A stretch of DNA of 64,000 nt from an uncultured Pseudomonadales bacterium (GCA_958296295.1 OY282460.1:1302001-1366000); one strand, 5' to 3'; shown: positions 1-8,694, numbered from the stretch's first letter. The notes: generated by a model not told the origin, from the letters alone. Translations and numbers: made by a program.

Positions 1-15
1 GCCAACATCTCTTCC

Positions 16-78
16 GTCATCGCGATTCCCTTCGCTGCGGTTGTACATACCCTCAGCTTACTTGGGAATCGCGATGAC
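16..78. repeat. Perfect 15-bp inverted repeat
   Basis: Arms at 16-30 and 64-78 are exact reverse complements, starting GTCATCGCGATTCCC on the left, with a 33-nt spacer. Each arm contains the palindrome ATCGCGAT. No T-run follows, so it is a weak terminator candidate. It could be an operator pair or the ends of a small element. No gene is visible between 1 and 224. Confidence 0.55.
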
Positions 79-224
79 TCCCCAAACCCGCTCGCAGCCC
101 CCGCGCACTAAAACGTCGCACACCCTTCCGGGCACACCCTCGTGCCGTCCGCCCGGGGGTGTGCCGGACCGGAAGTGATGTGGTAGATTCGTGCTCCACA
201 CTGGCCTGCCTTTGGGGGACTGCT

Positions 225-701
225 ATGAGATTTTTGCGCTACTTGACCGTCGCGGCCTTCGCCGCCGCGGCACTCGCCGTGGCCGCATCCTCGGTAAACT
301 CGCGCACCTACATCGTCTACGACAGCACGAGTGATCCGGCGGAGACCAGGGACGCCGACGGCAACGTCTTGGAATGCACCTCGACCTTGCAAGCGAAATG
401 CAACGGGGAAACGACTTGGGTGGACGTCAGCGGTACGCTTGACGTGGCTTGCCCGGTCAGCGATCCGGGAGTCGCGTGGCGAGAGAAAACCGAGGAAGGT
501 AGTCAAGAAAACACCGCATGGGACTGTCCACTCACGGGAAGCGGCGTTCCCTCCGGCGCGGTGGCCGCCAAGCAGGCGGTCGCGATTACAGGCGTTTTGA
601 CCTCCTGCGCGGTCTCCAACCTGACTGCGCAGAATGCCTGCCGTTACTACTGCTTGGACAAAGCGGAAAAGTTCTACGAGTGTGAGGACGATCCGACGTG
701 A
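225..701 (+). CDS. Small secreted cysteine-rich protein, unknown function
   Basis: I do not recognise the family. The reading frame is open from 159, but I place the start at the ATG at 225. It has a GGGGGA ribosome-binding site about 5 nt upstream, and it puts a basic n-region (MRFLRY) directly before an Ala-rich hydrophobic segment that reads as a signal peptide ending near residue 25. The mature part is about 130 residues, acidic, and carries about eight cysteines, including a C-terminal cluster (ACRYYC, then YEC). This suggests disulfide bonds in the periplasm or outside the cell. It stands alone: nothing obvious precedes it in the window, and a hairpin lies at 896-927 before the next gene. 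Coding status is likely from the signal peptide and SD. A function cannot be inferred. Confidence 0.6.
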   Translation: MRFLRYLTVAAFAAAALAVAASSVNSRTYIVYDSTSDPAETRDADGNVLECTSTLQAKCNGETTWVDVSGTLDVACPVSDPGVAWREKTEEGSQENTAWDCPLTGSGVPSGAVAAKQAVAITGVLTSCAVSNLTAQNACRYYCLDKAEKFYECEDDPT

Positions 702-865
702 TATGTACCGCCGGCCTTTGAACTCGCATCCGGCAATCCGGGCAAGAGCACGCGGTGCCACGGCCCTCCATCGTGTAGAGTCCGCACTCTGCAAGCAGGC
801 GGATACTTCGTGCGCCGCGTGTTGACGTTGGCTGGGCGTGATTTGGTCGCGCTTCCAACCAAACG

Positions 866-895
866 CCCTAGGAGCATGTGCCCTAGGAGCATGTG
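866..895. repeat. Tandem 15-bp direct repeat
   Basis: The 15-mer CCCTAGGAGCATGTG occurs twice head to tail (866-880 and 881-895) and abuts the hairpin at 896. It may be a recent slippage duplication or a paired binding site. Confidence 0.7.
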
Positions 896-927
896 AAGGC
901 CGCTTCCTCCTCATTCACGCGGCCTTT
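896..927 (+). terminator. Hairpin with short T tail, possible terminator
   Basis: A perfect 8-bp stem (AAGGCCGC at 896-903, GCGGCCTT at 919-926) encloses a 15-nt pyrimidine-rich loop containing CCTCCTC. Only three T follow, so terminator strength is doubtful. The loop resembles the C-rich loops near 47.3-47.6 kb. Confidence 0.45.
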
Positions 928-1064
928 GCCGCGGGCGCGGGCCCGCCAAACGCAAACCGAAATCGCGCTGATGCGCGGTTGGTGCTGCTTCGTCGGCAAC
1001 CGCGCCGCGCCGTGAGGCGCGATATACTGCCGACAATCTGAAACCGGACACCGACGGAACGCCC

Positions 1065-2852
1065 GTGGAGCGAGAGTCTCCGGTCCATCGCAACATTCTC
1101 GACAACATGGGCGAAGGGGTGATGAGCGTGAACCCCGACGGCCGCATCATGACGTTCAATCCTACCGCCGGCCGCCTGCTCGGCATCCCGCAAGAGCAAG
1201 CCTTGGGCCGCACGTTCGCCGAGGTGCTGCTTGCCCGCGAGGGTTTGGACCACTTCAACCAGGCGTTGCTGGACGCCGTGCAGGAAGGCGATGTGGGCCG
1301 GCAACGCGATGTGGAGGGCGTTGTCGACGGCGAGGCGCGAACGTTCGCGCTGACCACTTCGTATCTGCGCGCCGGCGCGGCGGATGGCGGCGGGGCGGTT
1401 CGGGAAGAAAACCTCGGCGTGATCGCGGTGTTCGGGGACGTCACTGAAGTGAAGTCGCTGCGCGAAACCGAGAAACGCTTGGCGGAACAGCTGGAGGCGC
1501 AGAACGGGAAGCTGCAAACCGCCTATCGGGAGCTCGAAGAAAACAACGAGACCCTCGCCGCCGCGTTGCGCAAAGTGCAGGTGACGCGGGTGGCGGCCAC
1601 CGTGTTCGTCATCGTCCTGTTCCTTGCCGTTGGCTTCGCCACTTGGCATGTGGGCCAACCGGTCGCCGAAGACGCTTCGCCGGTTGCCACATTCGCGGGT
1701 GGCGCCACGCGCACGCTCGTGGCCAAGCCGCAACGCCTTGTTTCCACCATCGCCCTGTTTGGTCGCGTGGTGCCGCAGCGCGAGGTGCATGTGGCGAGCC
1801 CGGTGGACGGCAAGGTGGCCGAAACCCACTTCCAATACGGCGAACCGGTGGCCAAGGGGCAACGTCTGGTGAACTTGGACACCACCGATGTGGAACGGGA
1901 ACTGCGCCAAGCGCAGGCCGAGCACATCAAGGCCGAACGCAACTTCGAGGCGGTGAAAGACTGGGCCAACAACCCGGAGACCGCCCGCGTGCGCCGCGAG
2001 CTCAGCAAGGCGCAGCTGGCTCTCGACAACCAGCGCAGCAAGGTGGAGCAAAGCGAACTGCTGTTGCAGCAGGGCATCGTCGCCGCGGTGGAACACGACG
2101 CCGCGGTGCGCCAATACCAAAGCCAAACCTTGGATTACGAATCCTTGCAGGAGAACTACGACGCGGTGCTGGCGAAAGGCGACGAGGAAGCGCAACAAGT
2201 GGCGCGGCTGGAGCGGGACAACGCCCGGGTGCGCATGGAGAGCTTGCAGGAGGTGCTTCGCAGAGCGGTCATCGAAGCGCCGATTGACGGTGTTGTGCTG
2301 AAACCCGGCGCGGGTGGACGCGGCGGCAGTGAACTTGGGAAAGGGGCGGTCGTCGGTCAGGGCGAACGTCTGCTCACCGTCGGCGACGTCGAGGGCTTGG
2401 CGGTGGTCGGTTGGGTGGACGAAGTGGATGTGACGAAGGTGAGGGCCTCGCAACCCGTCACGATCCGCGGCGATGCCTTCCCGGAACTTGAATTGGCGGG
2501 CACCGTGGCGCGAGTTTCCCGCCAGGCGCGCCCAGGGTCGGGCCCGTCAACCCCGACGTTCGAGATCAGCGCGGCCATCGAGCCACTGCCTGCCGCGGCA
2601 CGACGCCGGTTGCGCCTTGGCATGTCGGCGCGCATCGAGGTGGTCGTGCAAGACAAGCCGGACGCGCTCTTGGTGCCGATCGCCGCGGTGGACGTGCGCG
2701 GCGGCGACGCTTGGCTGCCCGTGAAGGATCGCGAAACCGGCGAAATCCGGCAGGTGCGTGTGGAGGCGGGCCTCACCACGCTGACCGACGTCGAGATCGT
2801 CAGCGGTCTGGAGATTGGCGACGAGGTGGTGGTCGGCCCCGTCGGGCCGTAG
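1065..2852 (+). CDS. PAS domain fused to HlyD/MacA-type periplasmic adaptor
   Basis: This is an efflux adaptor linking an inner-membrane transporter to the outer membrane, with an unusual sensory N-terminus. Residues about 8-125 form a PAS fold (GEGVMSVNPDGRIMTFNPTA, ending GVIAVFGDVTEVK). Residues 131-170 are a coiled coil, 177-195 a single membrane span, and from about 215 a HlyD/DevB adaptor follows. In it, ASPVDGKV and the residues after it are the lipoyl-like half, 275-400 the helical hairpin, and APIDGVVL the return strand. The PAS domain should be cytoplasmic and the adaptor periplasmic. The start is GTG; an ATG at 1107 would cut into the PAS fold. It is followed 24 bp later by an ATPase gene and then a permease gene, giving a DevBCA/MacAB-like operon. 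No outer-membrane factor is nearby. Adaptor assignment is firm; what the PAS domain senses is unknown. Confidence 0.88.
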   Translation: MERESPVHRNILDNMGEGVMSVNPDGRIMTFNPTAGRLLGIPQEQALGRTFAEVLLAREGLDHFNQALLDAVQEGDVGRQRDVEGVVDGEARTFALTTSYLRAGAADGGGAVREENLGVIAVFGDVTEVKSLRETEKRLAEQLEAQNGKLQTAYRELEENNETLAAALRKVQVTRVAATVFVIVLFLAVGFATWHVGQPVAEDASPVATFAGGATRTLVAKPQRLVSTIALFGRVVPQREVHVASPVDGKVAETHFQYGEPVAKGQRLVNLDTTDVERELRQAQAEHIKAERNFEAVKDWANNPETARVRRELSKAQLALDNQRSKVEQSELLLQQGIVAAVEHDAAVRQYQSQTLDYESLQENYDAVLAKGDEEAQQVARLERDNARVRMESLQEVLRRAVIEAPIDGVVLKPGAGGRGGSELGKGAVVGQGERLLTVGDVEGLAVVGWVDEVDVTKVRASQPVTIRGDAFPELELAGTVARVSRQARPGSGPSTPTFEISAAIEPLPAAARRRLRLGMSARIEVVVQDKPDALLVPIAAVDVRGGDAWLPVKDRETGEIRQVRVEAGLTTLTDVEIVSGLEIGDEVVVGPVGP

Positions 2853-2876
2853 CGTCCGCTTCGCGCCGAACGCCAG

Positions 2877-3635
2877 GTGAATCCGGAAACGAAGCCACGG
2901 GCCGCAATGGACGCGAGCCCGCAATCCAAGCCACCGCCTTCGGATTTGCTGCGCTTGGACGAGGTGCGCAAAAGCTATGCCGTTGGGCCGGTGGCAACCG
3001 AAGTGCTGCGCGACGTTCGCCTGCGTGTGGACAAAGGCGATTTGCTGTCCATCATGGGGCCGTCGGGTTGCGGCAAATCCACCCTCATGAACCTGCTGGG
3101 CCTTTTGGATCGGCCGAGCGGCGGGTCCTATCTGCTCGATGGCGTCGAGGTGACGACATTGGACGATGACGAGCGTTCGACACTCCGCAACCGGCGCATA
3201 GGTTTCGTGTTCCAGTCCTTCCAACTCTTGCCGCGCCTCACCGCGGCCGAAAACGTCGGCTTGCCGCTGGTCTACCGAGGCTTGCCGGAGCGCGAGATCA
3301 GGCGTTGCGTGGACGATGGGCTGGAGCGCCTCGGCATGGCCGCGTTCGCGGAGCGCAAACCGAGCGAACTTTCGGGTGGGCAGCAGCAGCGGGTGGCCAT
3401 CGCCAGAGCGTTGGTTGGCGGGCCGGCGGTGCTGCTCGCGGACGAACCCACCGGCGCACTGGACCAAGAAACGAGCGGCGAAATCATGCGGCTGCTCATC
3501 CAACTGAATGTCGACGAAGGGCTGACCATCGTGATCGTCACCCACGATCCGCAGGTGGATCAGCAGTGTCGAAGGCGCACCCGCATTCGCGAGGGCGTGT
3601 TGCGCGAAGACACGGGTACCGGTCTGGTTCCGTGA
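2877..3635 (+). CDS. ABC transporter ATP-binding protein, MacB/LolD/DevA-like
   Basis: Cytoplasmic ATPase subunit of the exporter encoded by the flanking genes. It has Walker A GPSGCGKST at about residues 61-69, Q-loop VFQSFQLL, signature LSGGQQQR, Walker B VLLADEPTGALD and the H-loop THD. The pattern LLDGVEV followed by NRRIGFVFQ is typical of the MacB/LolD branch. GTG at 2877 is the longest start; an ATG at 2907 would also keep the whole domain. The 3' end overlaps the permease start by four bases (GTGA), indicating coupled translation. The substrate cannot be told: this branch exports peptides, macrolides, lipids or lipoproteins. Confidence 0.93.
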   Translation: MNPETKPRAAMDASPQSKPPPSDLLRLDEVRKSYAVGPVATEVLRDVRLRVDKGDLLSIMGPSGCGKSTLMNLLGLLDRPSGGSYLLDGVEVTTLDDDERSTLRNRRIGFVFQSFQLLPRLTAAENVGLPLVYRGLPEREIRRCVDDGLERLGMAAFAERKPSELSGGQQQRVAIARALVGGPAVLLADEPTGALDQETSGEIMRLLIQLNVDEGLTIVIVTHDPQVDQQCRRRTRIREGVLREDTGTGLVP

Positions 3636-4885
3636 AGATGCCCGCGGCTCTGCGGCAGCTTCCGCTCCGCCGCGTGGCGGCGGCGATCGCCAACGCGCCG
3701 ATCGTCAAGGCCAACGTCAGGGAGGCCGTGACGAGCTTGCGCCTCAACCCGCAGCGCACCTCGCTGGCGGTCCTCGGCATTGTGCTTGGCGTCGCTTCCG
3801 TGACGGCGATGGTGTCCGTGGGCGTCGCCGCTCGGGCCGAGGCGCGGGAGCGCTTCAAGGATCTTGGCACGCAAACGCTCGTTGTCCGCAAGCGTGGCAG
3901 CGCCAGGCCCGCGGCCGCCGCGAAGGTCATTCACGCCGAGGATGTCGCCTTGCTGCCGGGTCGCGCCGCCACCATTGAGGTCGCGGCGCCGGTGTTGCAG
4001 GTGTTCGGCACTGTCACCTACGCCGGACGCGCGCTCGAAAGCAACGCCATGCTGGGCGTAACGGAGGCGTTCGCGGCGCTGAACAAGCTCGCGCCGCGGG
4101 CCGGCCGTTTTCTATCGGACTTGGACGTGCATCGGCCTTTCTGCGTCCTCGGCTGGCAAGTGGCGCAAGAGATGTCGGAGCGTGGGGGACGGCGCGATTT
4201 CGTGGGCGAGGTGGTTTCGTTGGCCGGCCGCCTGTACACCGTGGTGGGTGTTCTCGGGCGCCGGGGAGATTCCGGCCTGCTGCCGTTCCGGGCCGACGAT
4301 TCGGTTCTGGTTCCGCTTTCCACCGCGCAACGCGCTTTCGTCGGCACGGAGATTCAAGCGGTGGTGGCCCGGATGGCGCCGGACGCCGACCCCGACGCGG
4401 CCATCGCCGAGGTGCGGCGCTATTTTAGCGATCTGGGCGTGCGGGTGCGGGTCTCCGGCGCCGAACAGCTGGTGGACGCCCTGCAGCACCAGATGCGGCT
4501 TTTCACGTTGCTGCTGGCGGCGGTCGGGGGCATCGCCCTAGTGGTGGGTGGCGCGAGTGCCATGAACGTGATGCTCACGTCGGTGACGGAAAGACGCCGG
4601 GAAATCGGCATCCGCCGCGCATTGGGCGCCCGGCGCGGCGAGATCCGCAACCAGTTCCTCACCGAGGCGGTGGTGCTGGCGCTGATAGGCGGCGTCATCG
4701 GCATCGCCATCGGCGTTGCGGTGCCGCTCGGCATCTGCCTATATGCCGGCTGGGCCTTCGCCCTCTCGCCCATCGCCATGGTGCTCGGGCTCGGCGTGGC
4801 CTCGGCGGTGGGCGTCTTCTTCGGCGCCTATCCCGCCAGCCGCGCCGCCGCGCTGGACCCCATCGCGGCGCTCCGCGCCGATTGA
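3632..4885 (+). CDS. ABC transporter permease, MacB/FtsX-like
   Basis: Membrane subunit partnering the ATPase just upstream. The architecture is MacB-like: one N-terminal membrane helix (LAVLGIVLGVASVTAMVSVG), a periplasmic MacB core of about 220 residues, and three C-terminal helices. Between helices it carries the conserved coupling segment TERRREIGIRRALGARRGEI, and it ends with AYPASRAAALDPIAALR, the usual family tail. I place the start at the GTG that overlaps the ATPase stop (GTGA); an ATG at 3638 gives nearly the same protein. ATPase and permease are separate here, unlike E. coli MacB. With the PAS-HlyD protein it should form an inner-membrane exporter needing an outer-membrane factor from elsewhere. 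Confidence 0.9.
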   Translation: MKMPAALRQLPLRRVAAAIANAPIVKANVREAVTSLRLNPQRTSLAVLGIVLGVASVTAMVSVGVAARAEARERFKDLGTQTLVVRKRGSARPAAAAKVIHAEDVALLPGRAATIEVAAPVLQVFGTVTYAGRALESNAMLGVTEAFAALNKLAPRAGRFLSDLDVHRPFCVLGWQVAQEMSERGGRRDFVGEVVSLAGRLYTVVGVLGRRGDSGLLPFRADDSVLVPLSTAQRAFVGTEIQAVVARMAPDADPDAAIAEVRRYFSDLGVRVRVSGAEQLVDALQHQMRLFTLLLAAVGGIALVVGGASAMNVMLTSVTERRREIGIRRALGARRGEIRNQFLTEAVVLALIGGVIGIAIGVAVPLGICLYAGWAFALSPIAMVLGLGVASAVGVFFGAYPASRAAALDPIAALRAD

Positions 4886-4987
4886 CATCGGGAACGTCTC
4901 ACGCCGAGGCGGACCGTTTTCGCGCCGACGACGAGACCAGCCCGACCGCGCTAAGATCGCCTGTTCGGCAAGCAAAGGTGGAGGGCC

Positions 4988-5914
4988 ATGAAGCTGTCTG
5001 TCGAGTTCCCTTCCGTGAGCTACCGCGAAGGCGGCGACGCGGTGCTTCGTCTCGCGAGAGACATAGAGGCCATCGGTTTCGAGCAGATCGACGTGTTCGA
5101 CCATGTGGTCATGGGCTTTCCCACCGCCACCCGGCCAGCGCCCATGTATCCGCCTAAGATGCCCATTCTGGAAGCGTTTATGACGCTCTCGCACATCGCC
5201 GCGGCTACCGACGTCGTGGGCCTTGGCACCGAGGTGCTGGTGCTGCCGCAGCGTCAGCCGGTGCTGGTGGCGAAGCAGGTGAGCACGCTGGACACCCTCT
5301 CCCGCGGTCGCGTGCGGCTTGGCGTTGGAGTGGGGTGGCAGGAATCCGAATACGACGCGCTGGAGGAGGATTTTCACACCCGCGGCAAGCGCATGGACGA
5401 GGCCATCACGCTGCTGCGCGCCTATTGGGGCGACGAGCGCGTGGATTACGAGGGAGCGTTCTATTCGTCCACGGCGATGGCGATGGAACCGAAGCCGCCC
5501 CAAGGCCGAAAGCTGCCCATCTGGATCGGCGGCGGTTCGGAGCGCGCGCTCAAGCGCGTCGGGGAACTCGGCGACGGTTGGCTCGCCACGGCGATCACGG
5601 ATCCGGCCGTCGCGGCCCGCTGCAAAGCCAAGATCGCGCGCTACGCGGAGGCGGCCGGACGCGACCCGGCCACGCTTGGCTACCAGATGATGCTGGACGT
5701 CCCGCCGCGCGACGACGAAGGCAAGCGCTTCTACGCCGAAGTGGATCGCGTGGCCGCGAGAGCCGCCGCGGTGAAGGACATGGGTTTCGACTGGGGTGCG
5801 CTGAACGCCACGGCCATCTTCCAAGCCGGTGCCCGCACCACGACCGCCATCACCGACGTGCTCGGCAAGGCGTTCGAGGCCATTCGTCGGGAAGTGGGCC
5901 CTCCTTCGCGGTAG
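4988..5914 (+). CDS. Luciferase-like (LLM) flavin/F420 oxidoreductase
   Basis: A 308-residue TIM-barrel flavoenzyme of the bacterial luciferase-like family. Supporting segments are IGFEQIDVFDHV near the N-terminus, LVLPQRQPVLVAKQVSTLD, the GVGVGWQESEYDAL motif and LPIWIGGGSERALKR. These match the branch often annotated as F420-dependent, but nothing in the window shows F420 synthesis, so FMN is equally possible. A GGTGGAGG ribosome-binding site lies 7-10 nt before the ATG. The gene is monocistronic, convergent with the VOC gene. The substrate is unknown. Confidence 0.85.
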   Translation: MKLSVEFPSVSYREGGDAVLRLARDIEAIGFEQIDVFDHVVMGFPTATRPAPMYPPKMPILEAFMTLSHIAAATDVVGLGTEVLVLPQRQPVLVAKQVSTLDTLSRGRVRLGVGVGWQESEYDALEEDFHTRGKRMDEAITLLRAYWGDERVDYEGAFYSSTAMAMEPKPPQGRKLPIWIGGGSERALKRVGELGDGWLATAITDPAVAARCKAKIARYAEAAGRDPATLGYQMMLDVPPRDDEGKRFYAEVDRVAARAAAVKDMGFDWGALNATAIFQAGARTTTAITDVLGKAFEAIRREVGPPSR

Positions 5915-5957
5915 CGCGGCACCCCTTGGAACGGACGGAACGCGTCCCGAACACGGT

Positions 5958-6368
5958 TCAGCCGATTCGCCGATCCGGTTTGGCGAGCGGCGGGTGGTGG
6001 ATGAACTGCACCGTGGTGCCTTCCGGGTCTTGGCAGTAGAAACTCCGCGCCCCGTCGCGGTGGGTGCGTGGCGGCGCGTCGGCGGCAACGCCCCGCGCGG
6101 CGAGGTAGGCGTGCCAGGCGTCCACGTCCTCGGCGGCGTCCAAGATGAAGCCGATGTGGTCGAGGCGCTGGCCGCTCGTCGCCACCGGGCCGGTGGCGCG
6201 GTGGATGGCCACGTTGTCGCTGCCGGACGTGAGATAGGCGTTGTCGTCGTCCGGCTGCCACTCCACGCGCAAGCCGAGCACGTCGCGGTAAAAGGCGAGG
6301 GTCTCGTCGAAGCGGCGGGCGTGCAGCGCCACATGCTTCAGACCGGCCATCGGCGGGCGGGTGGTCAT
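5958..6368 (-). CDS. VOC-fold (glyoxalase/dioxygenase superfamily) protein
   Basis: A 136-residue protein with two beta-alpha-beta-beta-beta modules. It begins with LKHVALHARRFDETLAFYRD and has LDHIGFILDAAEDVDAW in the middle and DPEGTTVQFIHHP at the end. Metal-ligand-like positions are H (KHVAL), H (LDHIGF) and Q/E near the C-terminus. That allows a metal-dependent lyase or dioxygenase but does not name a substrate. It overlaps the osmC stop by four bases (ATGA), so it is the last gene of the leftward trpGDC-osmC-VOC run. A second ATG seven codons in is also possible. Confidence 0.82.
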   Translation of the reverse strand: MTTRPPMAGLKHVALHARRFDETLAFYRDVLGLRVEWQPDDDNAYLTSGSDNVAIHRATGPVATSGQRLDHIGFILDAAEDVDAWHAYLAARGVAADAPPRTHRDGARSFYCQDPEGTTVQFIHHPPLAKPDRRIG

Positions 6369-6784
6369 GGCTCGCTGATCTCGTAACCGTGCGTCACCGC
6401 CACGCCGCTCCGTTCGAGCAGGATGGAAGCCGAGCAGTATTTCTCGGCGGTGAGTCGCACGGCCCGTTCCACCTTTCTGGCGTCCACGCCGCGGCCGGTG
6501 ATGCGAAAGTGGATGTGGATGCGGGTGAACACCTTGGGGTCGCGCTCGGCCCGTTCTGCTTCGATCTCCGCCACGCAATCCACGACATCCTGCCGACTCT
6601 TGCGCAAGATACGCACCACGTCGAAGGCGGTGCATGCGCCGACGCCCAGCAGCATCAGCTCCATGGGCCGCGCGCCCGTGTTCGCGCCGCCGAACGCCGG
6701 CGGCCCGTCGATGGCTATCCGGTGGCCGCTGCCGGTCTCGCCGACGAAGCGGACGTCTCCCGCCCAGGTGATGGCCGCGCGCAT
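6365..6784 (-). CDS. OsmC family protein
   Basis: A 139-residue OsmC/YhfA-like protein, a family of cytoplasmic thiol peroxidases or stress proteins. It shows the ARPMELMLLGVGACTAFDVVRIL helix region with the N-terminal redox-position Cys in GACT, and a second Cys late in the chain (AEKYCSAS) preceding LLERSGVAV. These are the two cysteines used by OsmC peroxidases. It lies 18 bp downstream of trpC and overlaps the VOC gene, so it is probably cotranscribed with trpGDC. That link has no obvious metabolic reason. Confidence 0.88.
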   Translation of the reverse strand: MRAAITWAGDVRFVGETGSGHRIAIDGPPAFGGANTGARPMELMLLGVGACTAFDVVRILRKSRQDVVDCVAEIEAERAERDPKVFTRIHIHFRITGRGVDARKVERAVRLTAEKYCSASILLERSGVAVTHGYEISEP

Positions 6785-6802
6785 CGTTCGGGTGCCGTCT
6801 GG

Positions 6803-7597
6803 TCAGCCGGCGGCCGGGCCGAAGAGCGCTTGCAGCGCCGCGCCCGGATCCGCGGCCCGCATGAACGCGGTGCCCACCAGGAACGCATGCACATCGGCGG
6901 CGCGCAGGCGGCGCACGTCCGCGGGCGTGTGGATGCCGCTTTCCGCCACGAGGGTCACGTCTTCCGGCACAGCCGCGGCCAGGGCGATGGTGGTTTCCAA
7001 GCGCGTCTCGAAGGTGCGGAGATCGCGGTTGTTCACGCCAACGAGCCGCGGGCGCAACGGCAGCACGGCGTCCAGTTCGGCCCGATCATGCACCTCGAAG
7101 AGCACATCCATGCCAAGTTCCGCCGCGAGCTCGGCGAACGAGGCTAGCTGTTGCGGCGACAGAAGGGCGGCGATGAGCAGCACGCAGTCCGCGCCGAGCG
7201 CGCGCGATTCGTATAGCTGGTAAGGGTCGATGATGAAATCCTTGCGCAACGTCGGCAGTCCGCTGGCGCTGCGGGCCACCCGCAGGAAGGCGTCCGCGCC
7301 TTGGAAGAACCGGACGTCGGTGAGCACCGAAAGGCACGCGGCGCCGGCCCGCTGGTAGCTGGCGGCGATGGCCGCCACGTCGAAATCCGAACGAATCGTG
7401 CCGGCGCTTGGAGACGCCTTTTTCAGTTCGGCGATGACCGCCGGCCGCCGGTTGCGCAAGGCGTCGGCGAATCCACGCGTTGGCGCGGCCCGCCGCGCCT
7501 GCCCGCGCACTTCGGCCAGCGGCGACGCCAGCTGGCGGGCCGCCACTTCGGTGCGCTTGTGCTCGGCGATTCTCGCCAGAACGTCGCCCGCCACCAC
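6803..7597 (-). CDS. trpC: Indole-3-glycerol phosphate synthase TrpC
   Basis: Tryptophan biosynthesis: converts CdRP to indole-3-glycerol phosphate with loss of CO2. The 264-residue TIM barrel carries all hallmarks in order: AELKKASPSAG (catalytic Lys loop), LRKDFIIDPYQ, LFEVHDRAEL, VGVNNRDLRTF and LVAESGIHTPADV. It is monofunctional, without a fused TrpF. The start is GTG (a second GTG follows immediately). It lies 71 bp downstream of trpD on the same strand. trpE, trpF, trpA and trpB are not in the window. Confidence 0.97.
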   Translation of the reverse strand: MVAGDVLARIAEHKRTEVAARQLASPLAEVRGQARRAAPTRGFADALRNRRPAVIAELKKASPSAGTIRSDFDVAAIAASYQRAGAACLSVLTDVRFFQGADAFLRVARSASGLPTLRKDFIIDPYQLYESRALGADCVLLIAALLSPQQLASFAELAAELGMDVLFEVHDRAELDAVLPLRPRLVGVNNRDLRTFETRLETTIALAAAVPEDVTLVAESGIHTPADVRRLRAADVHAFLVGTAFMRAADPGAALQALFGPAAG

Positions 7598-7668
7598 TCA
7601 ACGTCGCGCTTGCCGGACGACACTGGGCCGGGAGAGCCTGCCGGTGCGCGCCCCTGCGCGTGGTGCTT

Positions 7669-8694
7669 TCACTGCGCGCCCATCCCCCGCGTGGCCGCGA
7701 CGAACTCGTCGAGTTTCGCCGCCGCCTGCCCATTGCCGACCACCTCGCGGGCCAAGGTGACGCCGGCGCTGAGAGATTCGGCAACGCCGGCCGCGTAGAG
7801 CGCCGCCCCGGCGTTCAGCGCCACGATGTCCGCGGCGGCCTCGACGGATCCGTTCAACGCGCCTTTCACCAACGCCAAACTCCGCGTCGGGGTGTCGGCG
7901 CGCAGCTCGTCCATGGAACGCTGGCGCATGCCGAAGTCCGAAGGCGCTATGTCGTAGCTTTGGATCTGGCCGCCCGCCAGCTCGACAATGCGCGAAGGCC
8001 CGGCGATGGAAAGCTCGTCCAAGCCGGCGGCGTGGACGACCAGCACATGCTCCGCGCCCAAGGCGGCGGACACTTCGGCGAGCGGCCGAAGCCACTCGGC
8101 GGCGAACGCGCCCAGCACCTGCCGCCGGGCGCCGGCGGGATTGGTGAGCGGGCCGAGCAGGTTGAAGACGGTGCCGATGCCCAGTTCCTTGCGCACGGGC
8201 CCGGCGTGGCGCATCGCGGGGTGGTGGCTGGGCGCGAACAGGAACCCAACGCCCACCTCGCGGATGCAGCGCGCCACCTGTTCCGGCGACAACGCGAGAT
8301 TCGCGCCGGCGGCCTCCAGCACGTCCGCGCTGCCGCTCTTGCTCGACATGGCCCGGTTGCCGTGTTTGGCCACCACCGCGCCGGCCGCCGCGGCCACGAA
8401 TGCCGCCGCGGTGGAGACGTTGAACCGTTTGGCGCCGCCGCTGCCGCCGGTGCCGCAGGTGTCCACCAGATGCGGCGCGTCAACGGCCACCTTGGTGGAG
8501 ACGGCGCGCATCGCCAGCGCCGCGCCGGCGATTTCGCCCACGGTCTCGCCCTTCGCCTTGAGGCCGACCAGCACCGCCGCGATCTGCGCCGGCGTCGCTT
8601 GGCCGCCCATGATGGTGGCGAACACCGTTTCGGATTCGCTTTGCGTCAGGTCCTGCCCGCCGGCCAGCGTGGCGATGGCTTGGGCTATCGACAT
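7669..8694 (-). CDS. trpD: Anthranilate phosphoribosyltransferase TrpD
   Basis: Transfers phosphoribosyl from PRPP to anthranilate, the second step of tryptophan synthesis. The 341-residue chain has the PRPP-binding GTGGSGGAKRFNVSTA motif, KHGNRAMSSKSGSADVLEA, and the conserved NLLGPLTNPA. I start at the ATG at 8694, which gives the normal N-terminus (MSIAQAIATLAGG); a longer frame adds 27 non-homologous residues overlapping trpG. It begins 4 bp after the trpG stop, so it is cotranscribed with trpG. Confidence 0.96.
   Translation of the reverse strand: MSIAQAIATLAGGQDLTQSESETVFATIMGGQATPAQIAAVLVGLKAKGETVGEIAGAALAMRAVSTKVAVDAPHLVDTCGTGGSGGAKRFNVSTAAAFVAAAAGAVVAKHGNRAMSSKSGSADVLEAAGANLALSPEQVARCIREVGVGFLFAPSHHPAMRHAGPVRKELGIGTVFNLLGPLTNPAGARRQVLGAFAAEWLRPLAEVSAALGAEHVLVVHAAGLDELSIAGPSRIVELAGGQIQSYDIAPSDFGMRQRSMDELRADTPTRSLALVKGALNGSVEAAADIVALNAGAALYAAGVAESLSAGVTLAREVVGNGQAAAKLDEFVAATRGMGAQ

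Larger units (their letters stand above)
702..1064. other. Intergenic region with a direct repeat and a hairpin
   Basis: About 360 bp without a convincing gene. It contains a 15-bp tandem duplication (866-895) followed directly by an 8-bp stem hairpin (896-927). The start of the PAS-HlyD gene lies at its right end. Short open frames here have no recognisable content. Confidence 0.6.

Noticed and set aside
4988..5914. Evidence for an F420-dependent lifestyle from the LLM protein
   Set aside because: The family includes FMN enzymes, and no F420 biosynthesis gene is in the window.
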